64,000 nt of DNA. Origin: Symbiodinium natans (Eukaryota; Sar; Dinophyceae; Suessiales; Symbiodiniaceae). Positions 44,901-54,614 of this stretch are shown here, in pieces. The notes under the pieces are model-generated. The model searched no databases. It saw only the letters and a list, made by a program, of their open reading frames with translations, and was not told the origin of the DNA. Position numbers and translations under genes: made by a program. The number at the start of each line of letters is the position of its first letter. The first letter of the stretch is position 1. The stretch spans positions 122,001 to 186,000 of the forward strand of contig CAJNDS010002417.1 of the NCBI GenBank assembly GCA_905221605.1. Reading direction: 5' to 3'.

Positions 44901-47900
44901 ACGGGTATTGGAATTGTGAAAGTACTTCAATGGGCAAGATCTGATACTTTTGATCCTTAAGGGGGTTGTCGGTGAAGCAAGGGTATTGCAGATAGCCTCG
45001 CCTCTTAGGGGTTTGTCGGACAAGAAAGAGTACTGCAGATATCTTGGTGTTCTAATTGTGGATCTCTTACGGGGTTGCCGGTGCTGCAATCAACAGCATA
45101 TCCTGAAGCCGAGTGTGGTGTGTAGGTATGTGAATGCAGCTTGCAGCTATCTCAAGTGTTTCCAGTCACGTCGAAAACAAACGCACTTTGGCGAGTCCCC
45201 ACCACCCCAAGAACGGCAGCCAGCCACCGAAGCCTATCCTCATGAAATGGGAGAAAAGGTGACCTTCTCGAAAAGCAGGTTTATGGGCCACTTCAGCGTG
45301 TTTCAGACACAGTCGCGGCATGTGGCAGAGATTTCGGACATTGAAGGTTCTATGTTCCGGGTAGCGCAGGTGCCGCGGCGAGACCATAATGTTTCTAAAA
45401 TCTCCCGTGAACGAATGGCGGATCGTTTGATATCGTTCGCACGTTGCTGTGTGGAGGTGGGCGAGGCGCTGGGACTCCATGTCACGCACAAGATCATGGA
45501 AATTGCACGGAGGACTCACGGAGGAGGTGGACGAGTCTTTGCGCTTGCATCCGCCTTCAAAACAATCCTGATGAGGGGTCCTTTGCAGACCTGTCTGCCA
45601 ACGCTTCAGCAGTTTCTCCTGCGAGCCTGCGTGATGTTCGTTGCAAGGATTCCCCCAGGCTTCCCCCGCCCCCTCTGCACCATCAAAAATGACACTCAGG
45701 ACTCCCCACACATCATTTGTCGCCCATGTGGCGCTGGCTCCCGAGGACAAAAACTCGCTTGAGCACTGACTAACGCCAGCCCTTTGGATGTTTCAGGCGC
45801 TCTTCGCATGAGGTGATTGGCCTGAATCTCGAAAGTGCGGCTTGCAGCATTTCGAATTTGCAGTGTGCCTGGGTCCATCTGCCAACATAGATTTTTTTCG
45901 CGTATAGGTGCTGACTCACGATGACAGGTCTGTCCTGTGCGTTTTGCTGCTTAGTACTGGCTGGTGCCGCGGAGGGTGCTTGAGCGCGTCGGAGGTCGGG
46001 GGCCCTGGGCTTGGCTTGTCCTCGCCCGGCTGCCGGGCTCAGAAACCAAAAGATACCAAGGTCGCCAAAAGACGACAACACAATGACAACGCAACACCAC
46101 GAGCATAAATGGGGTGGGGGACAAACAGTGCACCACTACAGGAAGTGCACGGACCATGGAGCAACCTGCCATACGATTTAGAGACGTCTTGGGGGCCAGC
46201 AGCGTTTTCAAGATGTACTTGGGTCATTGAAAAGGGAGTGAAGCGGTGTCTGTCCTTTTCGTTGCAAGGTTCATGACGCAAGATCTGTCTAAAGGGCACG
46301 GACCTAAGCCCACGCACTCCCCTCCTTGCCCTGCGCTGCTTAACCAACAGAAAGCACAGCCCTCCTCCCCGACTCTGGGACTCTACCGCCTGCTAACTCT
46401 TGAAGCCCCTAACCCCAAATAGAAACTGCCAGAACTGAGATGTCTGGCTGGAAGGTGATCGGCATCGGTTTGGTGCTGGAGCGCATCATGAATTACGTTA
46501 GGGCTGGCGTGGGCTTGACGGTGTAGGAGTTCGGGAACTGGGCTTGGTCTATCTTGCCTCGGCTCAGACAGAAGCACAACATCAAATGAGACCAAGTCCC
46601 CCGCTAGATTCTATTTGGAAGATCCGAGGTCTGTATCAGTGCTACTTAGCGCTTTTTGACTTCAGTACTGTCTATGCAGAAAGCTGATGTCTGCCTCTAC
46701 AGCCCGCAGGGCTTCACAAAACGGGCTCGCTTCAGAAGTCTTCTGTGATATTTCCACGGCGGCCCAGCCTGGGCTCCAGAATCTCCGATGGCGTTCTCCT
46801 GCAGCTTCAGCTCCTTCGCCGGGCGGGGCTGGTAGGAATGCGAACTTGTGGCATCTCAGAGCTCAGAGAAGATGCGGCCGCACGGCGGTTTTGAGGCTTG
46901 CTGCTACTCTGGGCTTCAGCTTCGGGGCGATTCAGATCGAGGCTTCGGGGCAGATATCTCGCACTGCACCGCCTTGAGCTTTTTGAATGAAGTCAACAGA
47001 CGTGATGATTATGCACAAGCTATGCCGCCATATCCTTCCAACTTGCCTTGCAAGTTGACCGACCGCGGTTTAAAACTATCGCTATCGTTGTGATACCCGA
47101 GGCTTTGCAACGCGTGGTGCTGCCTTCTGCGCTTTCGGCACTCCGCACCACCTGTCCCACCCCAAACGCAATGACGCAGCTGCCCCCACTGCAGCGTCAA
47201 GCTTGGCAAATCTGAGGACTGATGGCCGACACTTCGCGACATCCCACGCGACTCAAAACCAAGGGTGGCTTGAGGGAGGTGCCTCAACTGGAAGCTCCTT
47301 ATTGGACCCTCTTAGCCAGAAACCCTAAACATGCCGAAGCCCTAAACCGATGAGGAAGCGTGGCTAGGCAGCCCATGAACCCACAGCTTCGACCGAGGCT
47401 CCAAGATCCCTTTCAAACTTCGGGGGGAGATTCCTTCAACTCGCGGTTTAGGGTTCAGGGCTTTATAGGGTTTGGAGGAACCCCACAGCTATTTAAGGAA
47501 TTTCCTTGCTTAAGGGTTTTTGGGCTCGCTCCCAAGCAGAGCTCCCCCGGCGACCTTTACAAACTTTCCGGCGGAGACCGGCAACTGGCGGTCCTGGATG
47601 TTCGGGAGAGCTTTCAGTGCTTCTCCCAGGGCCTCTGCACACGAGGAAGTTTGGGGAGAGCGGGTCTTGGAAGTTGGGAGGGCCATGTCCCGGACTTTGA
47701 CTCGTCACAGTCCGAGGCTCTCAGGATAACTCCACAGGAAATGCTTTTTGTACGCACTTAAGACGGAACAGGCAGTGCACCTGCACCGAACAAATCCCAA
47801 CTTGATCAACTCCAGGCCTGCGTCCCCGCATCGCCGAAGCCGTTGTTGGCCAGGATAAGGTCTCGTAGGCCCTTGTGGTCTGCCAGGCCCTCCGCGATGG

Positions 47901-50900
47901 CCTGCATTGGGACAGGCCACGGGCTGAACCGCGCCTTCCGCCCTCAATCTGGCCATCACGTTGCCGGACGTCGTAAAATATCTTCAGGGCCTAGACAGTC
48001 CCGACTCCGAACCTTTCCCCCTCCCAAGGCCTGGAGCCCGCTGTCGCCGATGCGATTGCCGAAGAGCCACAGCACCCGCAGCGAGGAGTGGCCGCCCAGA
48101 CCAGCTCCAAGGGCCTCCACAGACGACCGAAACCACGAACTCTTTGTTTTCGTTTGGAACCGGTGTAGGCATCATGGGCTGGCCGGGCAAGTACCCTTAT
48201 CCGGGGATTCTATAGGATAGCCAAGTTCGTAGTTGTAGATGGGGAAGGTGGGGTGGCAGGGGGTGGGGGGCTTGATAATAGTGGCGTGTTCCACGTGCTG
48301 CTCAACAACAGTGAGGTGTGGTGGGGTGGGGGGGGGGGGGGCTGATAATGGCGTGTTCCACGTGCTCCCCAACAACAGCAGGGTGGTGGGGGGGGGGGGG
48401 GGGGGGGGGGGGGGTGGGGGGCTTGAGAATAGCGTGTTCCATGTGCTGCTCAACAACAGGAGCTGCCCAGACCAGCTCCAAGGGCCTCCGCAGACGACCG
48501 AATCTATGGACTCTTTGTCTTTTGGAAACGGAGGATAGCCAAGTTCTGTTTCCAAGGCTTGGCGGCACGTAGTTGTAGAACCCTCCCACAAAGTAGGAAA
48601 GTCCTTGCTGAAACCCCAGGCATATCCTCTTCGCAGGGTCTACCGCACCCGGCCCCCCCTCCCCGCGGGCTCGCGCATGCAGGCCAACAAAGGGGCGTAG
48701 AGCACCGACATTCTTCTATTCGCAGAATCTACATACAGAGGAAAGGGAGGTTGAAAGTTCATGGCCTTAAGAAACTATATGTATTGCAAGTTATGCTTGG
48801 CGCAGGACGAGTATTGGAATTGTCAAAGTACTTCAATGGGCAAGATCTGACATGTTTGATCCTTAAGGGGGTTGTCGGTGAAGCAAGGGTGTGGCAGATA
48901 GCCTCGCCTCTTAGGGGGTTGTCGGACAAGAAAGAGTATTGCAGATATCTTGGTGTTCTAATTGTCGATCTCTTACGGGGTTGCCGGTGCTGCAATCAGC
49001 AGCATATCCGGAAGCCGAGTGTGGTGTAGGTATGTGAATGCGGCTTGCAGCTATCTCAATCAACAACAGGGGGGTGCGACAACAGCTTGACAATAGCGCG
49101 TTCCACGTGCTGCTCAACAAGGTCACGGCGCGGTTAGCGGCCGTGGGCCAAAAGCACACCAAACTGTGGTTTTAACCCACGCAGGACAGTGTTTCGCTGT
49201 TGAAACGTGTTTTTCGGAGACGTCTTTTTTTGTTAACTTGCAGTGAATCTTAGGCATTGTTGTAGTCAAAAGTACCACGCCTGCCAGTGTTTTGAGTATG
49301 TTCTCATCATCGTATTATGAGTAGGTTTTTGCGCGTTTGCTGTGTTTTTGCGGTTCTGTGGTTTGTGGTTGTTTGGGTCCTTGGGTCTTCGCACTCGCTC
49401 TCCTAACCGCTTCCCCAGGCTTAGCATATAAGGTTTTGGATTGTCAGGGTATAGGGTTAAGGGTTTGTGGTATAGCCTAGGGTGCTGTGGTTTTCCGGTC
49501 GTTCCCTCTTTCTTTTCCTCGGCGGTTTGAGGCTCAGGGTCGAAGACAAAGGTACGGCGCATCTCAAGATCCGCACCAGATGGGCCCCATTCGAGGCGGC
49601 ACTGATGCAAAGGGTGTACAAAATAGAGATTCACGCAACCGTCGAACAGAAGCTCTGCAAGTACGTTTCTCTGTGTCAATGCTGGAAGTGTGGACTAGAA
49701 GAGTGCGTGTAAAAGGCTGGAACTGTCAATGCTGGAAGTGTGGACTAGAAGAGTGCATGTAAAAGGCTGGAACTGTCAATGCTGGACCAGACGAGTGCAT
49801 GTAAAAGGCTGGAACTGTAGACTAGAAGAGTGTACATAAAACACGGCAAGGAAACAGAGGCTATCTGAACCAGAAGCAAGGAAGAAGAAGCGTGAAGACA
49901 TGCCCGCAACCAACCCCCCCCCCCCCTCCCCCCCCCTCCTCTCCCCCCCGAAAAAAGTTGTAAAATTAGCGTTTCCCCCACGGCCGCTAACCGCGCCGTG
50001 AGCCTCAACAACAGCGAGGTGTGGTGGGGTTTGAGGGGGGGGGGGGGGCTGATAATAGCGTCAACAACAGCGGGGGGGGGGGGGGGGGGGGGGGGGGGGG
50101 CTTGATAATAGCGTGTTCCACGTGCTGCTCAACAACAGCGTGTTCCAGAGCAACTGTCCAACGTACTTTGGATGTAACATGCATTCTTGGCGCGAAGTGA
50201 TCGTGCTGAGGTTTTTGGCACTTCCGTTGTGCTGACTCCATCTGCCAGAGAAGGATTTCTCACATGCTGGTGACCTTTATAGGGCAATCATCTTTACGAG
50301 ATTAAGGTTTTGCTTTGGCATTGTCTAGCAGATGGACGGAGGCTCATCTCCATGGAGCTTGGTCCGGGCTTCTCCCCGTGGCCCTCCCAAGGTCCTGATG
50401 CCTTCCTGCACGGCTCGAGCCTTTAAAGGGGGTTATGGCCTGATTGGCTAGATTTGGCCGTCCACATGTTTGCTCGTGAATGGACGACCTGGGCCGCTGG
50501 TCTTTCATTTTCTCAAGTGACATGTCGCAGCCTCCTTGCTGGAAATCCATGCCCATACCCTACTGCAACCTCGCCGCAGACCATGGATACCCATGTATCC
50601 ACAGGCCACCGCAACAAAAACAACTTTTCAAAATGCCTCAAGGTGTGCGCAGCTTTTGCCAGCGGTCCCTAAGGGCTGCCATCGTTCGAAGTCTATAGAC
50701 CTCTTCCTCAGCTAGCTCCATTGAGAAGCCGCCACAACCGAGATGGAGGACCAGCATGAAAGTTTCCTCCGCTGCGTTTTGCTTTTAGTACCGGTTGGTG
50801 CTTGACTGCGTCGTAGTTTGGGCCCTGGGTTTGGCTTATCCCAGCCCGGCTGCCGGGCTCACAAAGCAAAATCACCAGAGGACAGAAACACAATAACAGT

Positions 50901-53900
50901 GCACCGCTACAGGAAGTGCACGGACCACGGAGCAACCTGCCTCATCCCTGAGAGTCTAGATGCAACTTGTCGAGTTTTCGGCATGAAGCAGTGTCTTGTC
51001 TTAGTCGTCTACATTGATTCCGAGCTTTTGCAAGACTCTGCAATTACTTAATTGTGCGGGAGATTGGCTCCTGCCACTGGAAAGCCCCCTCCCAAACGTT
51101 TCGAGGGCCTCCACACGACGTCAGATCTTGACAGAACACGCAAGCCCACAGCGGCACCCTGCATCCCGTAGAATGTGTAAATGCAGTCTCTTAAGAAGTC
51201 AGACCTCTTTATATTCCAGCCCTCCCGTGCGATCACGGCAAATCCCGATAGAAATCGTCTCTGACCACATGCATCCACATGCCGCCTCAACAAAGGCGTC
51301 GACAAGAGCCTCCTGAACACGTTCTGTGCACTTTCTCCTTTGCCCAGCACCCACTCCTCCCACCCCCCGGGCCCGGTTTAAAAAAGAGGTGGGGACTGGG
51401 CGCCGAGCCTATTTGGGCTCCAAGAAGTTTGTCCAGTCTAGCCGCCACTTTTAAAACCCAACGCTTCAGCAAATCTTCAGATTAAAATTTAAGAAACGAT
51501 CTTAGTTTCAAGGCTCAGCCCACGAAATTTGGCAATGAGTCGTGCCGCCTTCCCGAATGGCAGAAGACCCGCGCCAGCCATCTGAAATGTTGGACTTCAA
51601 AGCTTCCGGAGTCGGTGTGACAGGGCTTGGGCTTCCTGCTTTCTTGTGGATCTTTCATACCCTCAAGAAGCGCCACGAAAATCGGGGGAGGACACTGCGG
51701 AGAACCCGTCCCCACTTTCGAGAGGCAGCAACACTTCGGGAGAGGCAGAGCAGGCGGAGCGGGTGCGCCCCCACCTTCGCCTCTGCGTCTCCGAAGCCGG
51801 AGTCCGTCAGCCTCAGATCCCGCAGGCGGCTCCAGGGCAGCGCCCGCACCAGGGCCTGGCGCGAACAGACCAACAAAAAGAAGGGGCCTGAAAAGGGCTT
51901 ATTCGTGCTTACAGAAAATGAGGGAGGCTCGGGGCATGCTTTGCAGGGGCGCACCAGGGCCTGGCACGGGGAGAACAAAAAAGGAAGCTGAATAGGGCCA
52001 ATAGGGCTTATTCGGGGCTGAAAAGCTTTAGAACAAAGTTTTGTCGGCTTTGGACAGTAGGGCCTTTATGCGATTGCCTTTTAGGAAAGAAAGGAATGGG
52101 AGGCTCGGGGCATGCTCCGTAGGGGGCGCGCGCTCTCCTGCCTGGAAGGCCTCGCCGGCCAGCTCGCTGCCGTCCACTTCCACCACCTCCAGCCGCTCGT
52201 AGTGCGGCAGCGCCCGGGCCAGCACCTGCACCTGGGCTTCGGGCAGCTGCCCCAGACTCAGCACCGTGGCCTCGGCCGCCTTCTCCCGGAAGACCTTGGC
52301 CTGGAGCTGCAGCACCGGCTCCAGGTCCGACCTGTGGGTGAACTTCAGGGTCCCCCTCTCCGCTTCGGCGCGGAACTCCGCGGGCGCCATGGGCGCCTCG
52401 CAGTTCCGGCCTTCGCGGAAGGGGATCCTGATGCTCTTCCAGGGGCAGTCACGGGCCAAGGACCACTGCACCTCCGCCCTGCACCAGCCGCGCTGCAGGT
52501 ACGGCGTGCTGTTCCGGTGCAGCTGCGGGCAGGGCGGGCTGCAGCCGAAGTGGCATCCGGCACCGCAGCTACCTGTCTCGTCGGTGTCCCGCAGCTCGGC
52601 CAGCGCCACGTCCGTCACGGCGTTGTCGGGGAGGTAGAAGACCTTAGCGGTCCCAGGCAGCTCGGGCCCGGGCCGGTCGTGGAGGCCCGGCGTCAGGTCC
52701 TCGATCCTTAGCGACCAGGTCTCATCATGCGCGTAGAGGAGGTGCATGTGGGCCATGCCCTTCGCGAAGTAGACGTCCTGACGGAAGCGCATCTGTAGAC
52801 ATCGCAGGCCCTCATGTCCCCCAACCGCCCCCTCACGAGGAAGCAACACAGACAACGGCACAAAACCGACGTAGAGATTCTACTGTCAGCCAGTCCAAGC
52901 CCATCCTGCTCTTCAGTTCGCGGGAACTGGTACAGGGACATGTAATCCACAAAGATGGCAGCCTGGCACGTGTCCGCATTTGGCGCTGCACTTTACTCAC
53001 ATGCATCTAGCCATGATCTGAAAGGCTTCTTAGGGGTGTGGAGGCGGCAGGCAACAAGCTGCTCTCAGCTGGGCCGTTTCAAAGAGCAGTTTTTTGGGAG
53101 CCTCAGGGCATCTCAGGGCTCCACTCGCACATGCGAAACGACCTTCCCTACCTTGCAAAAAAAATGTGTTCCGAGCAGTGCCCAGTTGCGCCTCCCAGTC
53201 CTTGTCGAGGTTCTGGGCCGGGGCGATCTTCTGCAGGATCTTCGCGAAGGTGTCAAGTGCTTCTACCAGCACTCGCAGCCTCAGGCGCTGCAGCGGAAGT
53301 GACAACAGTCTCTTCAAAATCAGACACAGTTTACAGTTACAGATTGCGAACCTGAGCCACTGAGCTGGGGCTCCCTGCTGGAACCTGGCCACGTCCGGGA
53401 TCTCGCGGCTCTCCCACGAGTGCGAGAGTGCCATGACCGAGAAGCGGTGGGTGTTGCCCACCTCACCGCCTGGCAGCTTCGCCTCCAGCTCCTCCTGCGC
53501 CAGCAGGGCCGGGCGACCGTCCTTGGTCCGCATCCCCTCGGCTTCCTGGCGCCGGGGCATGGTGCGGCCCTCTGCCAGGAGCTCCCGGAGGAAGTCGGCG
53601 CGGACGAGCCGCACCTTGGCATCCCGGCAGTACGCCAGCAGGCCCTTCTGGTCCCGAAGGCTGTAGATGGCTACCTGCGCAGGCACGGTGAGCTTGCCAA
53701 GCTAGAGACACTCGACGTAGCGAGCTCGCCTTTTCCAAGTAGGAGGGAGCGATCACAGAAGCAAAAAACAACTGCCTAGGTGTTCCAGAACCTTTGAAAC
53801 TTTAAGGTGGGTGAAAGCATCTTGATGACTCCGAGTGCTTTGTGAGTCTTGCGGTGCCGTCAGTGTGACATGAAAATGTCTCGTGATGATCTCTGGAGGG

Positions 53901-54614
53901 AATGCAGTACACGCCATGAGTTTCGGCACCCATTCTCAAGGGCCAAATTTTAACGATTGGCTCAGCAATGAAGTCTGGAATCATCTGGAGGTGTTCTGGA
54001 GTCTTCCTGCAGCCTAGTCTGAGAGCCCGGCCTGGCTACTGGAAGCAAAACATTTCCGGCAGATTGCGGCCCGGGGAAACAGCATCCGAATGACAAATAA
54101 CTAGAGGGAGTGCAGATCTCTCTGTGTGGCGCATCAGCAAGCTTCCCTGTGAACCGCCCATTGCAGCACCCCAGCCCATCCCTCGGTTTACAGGGGGGGG
54201 GGGGGGTCAGGGAAACGGAGCTGGAAGAACCCGGAAGAGGAGCCGCGCGGCCTCGGCTTTGGACTCCGGCTCCTACGAGGCGCGGCGCACACATCCATAC
54301 CGCACTGAAGCCACTATGACTATTACCATAACCGCCCTTTCGTCCTCCGTGGCGGGCTCGGAGGGATCGGCGGCTTCCTCGGCTTGGCTTGTCTAGCACA
54401 TGCTCAGAAAAAGGGCCGAGTCCGCACTCCAAGAGAACCCTCCCTCTCGAAGCCTCCCTCTCTCCCGTCTCATTCTAAGGCACAGCTTCGTTCCCCCCAA
54501 CTTACCATCAAGCCCAGGTGCTGCCTCTGCAGGGGGTTCCTCCCTCGCACCAGCGTCTCCAGATCCTTCCCGGGGTCCGTGATGCCACAAAACAAATCCA
54601 CGAGCTCTCTGTAG
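39441..54614 (-). CDS. Gene 2: paralogue of gene 1 with 13-14 LRRs
   Basis: Minus-strand exons in order: about 54614-54506 (tentative), 53674-53352, 53309-53192, 52962-52906, 52777-52142, 51855-51775, unit 6, unit 5, block A, ending at TAG 39443-39441. From 53674 the phases close and give 733 codons plus stop, exactly 84 fewer than gene 1 because one unit (three LRRs) is missing. Inferred donors are 12 GC, 3 GA and 4 GT. The effector exons have the same lengths as in gene 1 (323, 118, 57, 636 and 81). The intron between the effector module and the LRR array holds an 883-bp transposon and poly-G minisatellites. Same functional inference and caveats as gene 1. Confidence 0.6.
42271..45793. repeat. 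Tandem unit 5 (about 3.5 kb)
   Basis: Same landmarks and order as unit 1: CAGGCGCTCTTAGCATGAGG (42271), AGATGTCTGGCTGG (43024), CGACAGAGGCTCC (43779), AAGAAACTATATGTATTGC (44864) and GAAATGGGAGAAAAGG (45244). The leading 41.9-42.27 kb is a truncated unit like that at 14.85-15.24 kb. Confidence 0.85.
43336..44521 (-). CDS. Gene 2, unit 5 exons: three LRRs
   Basis: Exons 44521-44438 (alpha, core LRVLWLHANRIGDSGLQ), 44326-44243 (beta, core LRNLSLSNNGFGDAGTQ), 44056-44018 (gamma-a, ALGDALKALPNIE) and 43380-43336 (gamma-b, DLRLAKNAIGDSGAQ). In this unit the region between alpha and beta is also open in frame, so exon skipping or retention is possible. Splice types match the other units. Confidence 0.75.
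46769..48114 (-). CDS. Gene 2, unit 6 exons: three LRRs
   Basis: Exons 48114-48031 (alpha, core LRVLWLFGNRIGDSGLQ), 47901-47818 (beta, core LRDLILANNGFGDAGTQ), 47632-47594 (gamma-a, ALGEALKALPNIQ) and 46813-46769 (gamma-b, ELKLQENAIGDSGAQ). Here gamma-a ends CCAG|GACCGC rather than CGAG|GACCGC. A 21-base remnant of a second alpha exon (minus 48485-48465) lies upstream, truncated by the minisatellite. Confidence 0.75.
48240..48465 (+). repeat. Poly-G minisatellite with CAACAACAG / GATAATAGCGTGTTCCACGTGCTG units
   Basis: Three units of about 60-75 bp. Each has a G-rich stretch (up to about 27 G at 48388-48414), then GCTTGATAATAGCGTGTTCC or a close variant, CACGTGCTGCTC and AACAACAG. Two further blocks of the same family lie at about 49057-49120 and 50004-50150. 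The G runs could form quadruplexes. Confidence 0.85.
49113..49120 (+). repeat. Left target-site duplication CTCAACAA
   Basis: Eight bases CTCAACAA directly before the left inverted repeat. The same octamer directly follows the right inverted repeat at 50004-50011. The octamer is part of the minisatellite unit, so the match could partly reflect that repeat. Confidence 0.65.
49121..50003. mobile_element. 883-bp element with 27-bp terminal inverted repeats
   Basis: The left end begins GGTCACGGCGCGGTTAGCGG (49121-49147). The right end (49977-50003) is its reverse complement apart from one base near the tip. An 8-bp duplication CTCAACAA flanks it. Size, inverted repeats and target duplication fit a non-autonomous DNA transposon; an 8-bp target site is typical of hAT-like elements among others. 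Inside are frames of 76-137 codons on both strands without a motif I recognise (no transposase), a tandem repeat at 49676-49840 and a C-rich tract at about 49912-49948. It sits in an intron of gene 2. Confidence 0.75.
49676..49840 (+). repeat. 50-bp tandem repeat inside the transposon
   Basis: Units start TCAATGCTGGAAGTGTGGAC and end AAAGGCTGGAACTG: 49676-49725 and 49726-49775 are almost identical, 49776-49817 has an 8-bp deletion, and a decayed fourth unit follows. Confidence 0.9.
50004..50150 (+). repeat. Poly-G minisatellite, right of the transposon
   Basis: Two units with G runs at about 50034-50048 and 50072-50100, each followed by GATAATAGCG. It ends CACGTGCTGCTCAACAACAG. Continues the family seen at 49057-49120, which shows that the transposon inserted into this minisatellite. 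Confidence 0.85.
50220..51300. repeat. Partial tandem unit next to the effector module, copy 2
   Basis: Carries GAAGCCGCCACAACCGAGATGG (50727) and CACCGCTACAGGAAGTGCACGGAC (50901), landmarks of the tandem unit, but is more diverged and lacks LRR exons. It joins the effector block near 51300. Confidence 0.65.
51775..51855 (-). CDS. Gene 2, short LRR exon after the effector module
   Basis: Eighty-one bases, 27 residues: ALVRALPWSRLRDLRL to FGDAEAK. Acceptor CCAG|GCC, donor AAG|GTGGGG. Counterpart of 26504-26584 with changes WRR to WSR and LLKSG to LTDSG. Confidence 0.7.
52142..52777 (-). CDS. Gene 2, main effector exon (212 codons)
   Basis: Same length as the gene 1 exon and open throughout. 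Carries FAKGMAHMHLLYAHDETW, the cysteine cluster CGAGCHFGCSPPC, YLQRGWCRAEVQWSLAR and FTHRSDLEPVLQLQAKVF, and a first LRR ending LEVVEVDGSELAGEAFQ. It starts after CGTCAG|GACGTC and ends CTTCCAG|GCAGGAG. A 1-base difference from gene 1 just upstream of the acceptor falls in the intron, so both genes keep the frame. Confidence 0.75.
52906..52962 (-). CDS. Gene 2, 57-base exon encoding FVDYMSLYQFPR
   Basis: Nineteen codons, AAIFVDYMSLYQFPRTEEQ, with acceptor CCAG|GCTGCC and GA donor GAGCAG|GATGGG. It differs from gene 1 in TEEQ against TGEQ. Confidence 0.7.
53192..53309 (-). CDS. Gene 2, helical exon (VLVEALDTFAKILQKIAP)
   Basis: 118 bases. Differs from gene 1 by NLDKDWE against NLAKDWE. Donor GAG|GCGCAA (GC). 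A GT donor (AAG|GTAGGG, about 53153) further on in gene 2 has no equivalent in gene 1, where about 13 bases are missing, so I prefer the shared GC site. Confidence 0.55.
53352..53674 (-). CDS. Gene 2, exon with ALSHSWE motif
   Basis: 323 bases, VAIYSLRDQKGLLAYCRDA ... RFSVMALSHSWESREIPD ... WLR. Acceptor GCGCAG|GTA, donor AG|GTTCGC. Replacements relative to gene 1 cluster at EEN to DQK and QVDKTH to EVGNTH. The following 42-bp intron would be short; alternatively gene 2 reads through it in frame. Confidence 0.65.
54506..54614 (-). CDS. Gene 2, tentative 5' exon (SYRELVDLFCGITD ... HLGLM)
   Basis: Encodes ELVDLFCGITDPGKDLETL followed by NPLQRQHLGLM, and ends ATG|GTAAGT. Phase 0 fits the start of the ALSHSWE exon at 53674. 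The upstream boundary is a guess at CAG|CTAC. Confidence 0.5.

Larger units (their letters stand above)
45794..48600. repeat. Tandem unit 6, interrupted on its right side
   Basis: Matches units 1 and 5 to about 48240, then contains a poly-G minisatellite (48240-48465) and a second partial copy of the sequence beside the alpha exon (48465-48540). The unit pattern then resumes (GGCGGCACGTAGTTGTAG at 48560; AAGAAACTATATG at 48768) until about 49050. Confidence 0.8.

Noticed and set aside
52112-52711. A 199-codon plus-strand frame
   Set aside because: Antisense to the 636-base effector exon of gene 2. The matching plus frame is not preserved over the same length in gene 1.
53030-53351. Straight read-through of the ALSHSWE exon into the next exon in gene 2
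   Set aside because: Possible in gene 2, but gene 1 has a 19-bp insertion there that breaks the frame, while a GT-AG intron explains both copies. Kept as the alternative only.
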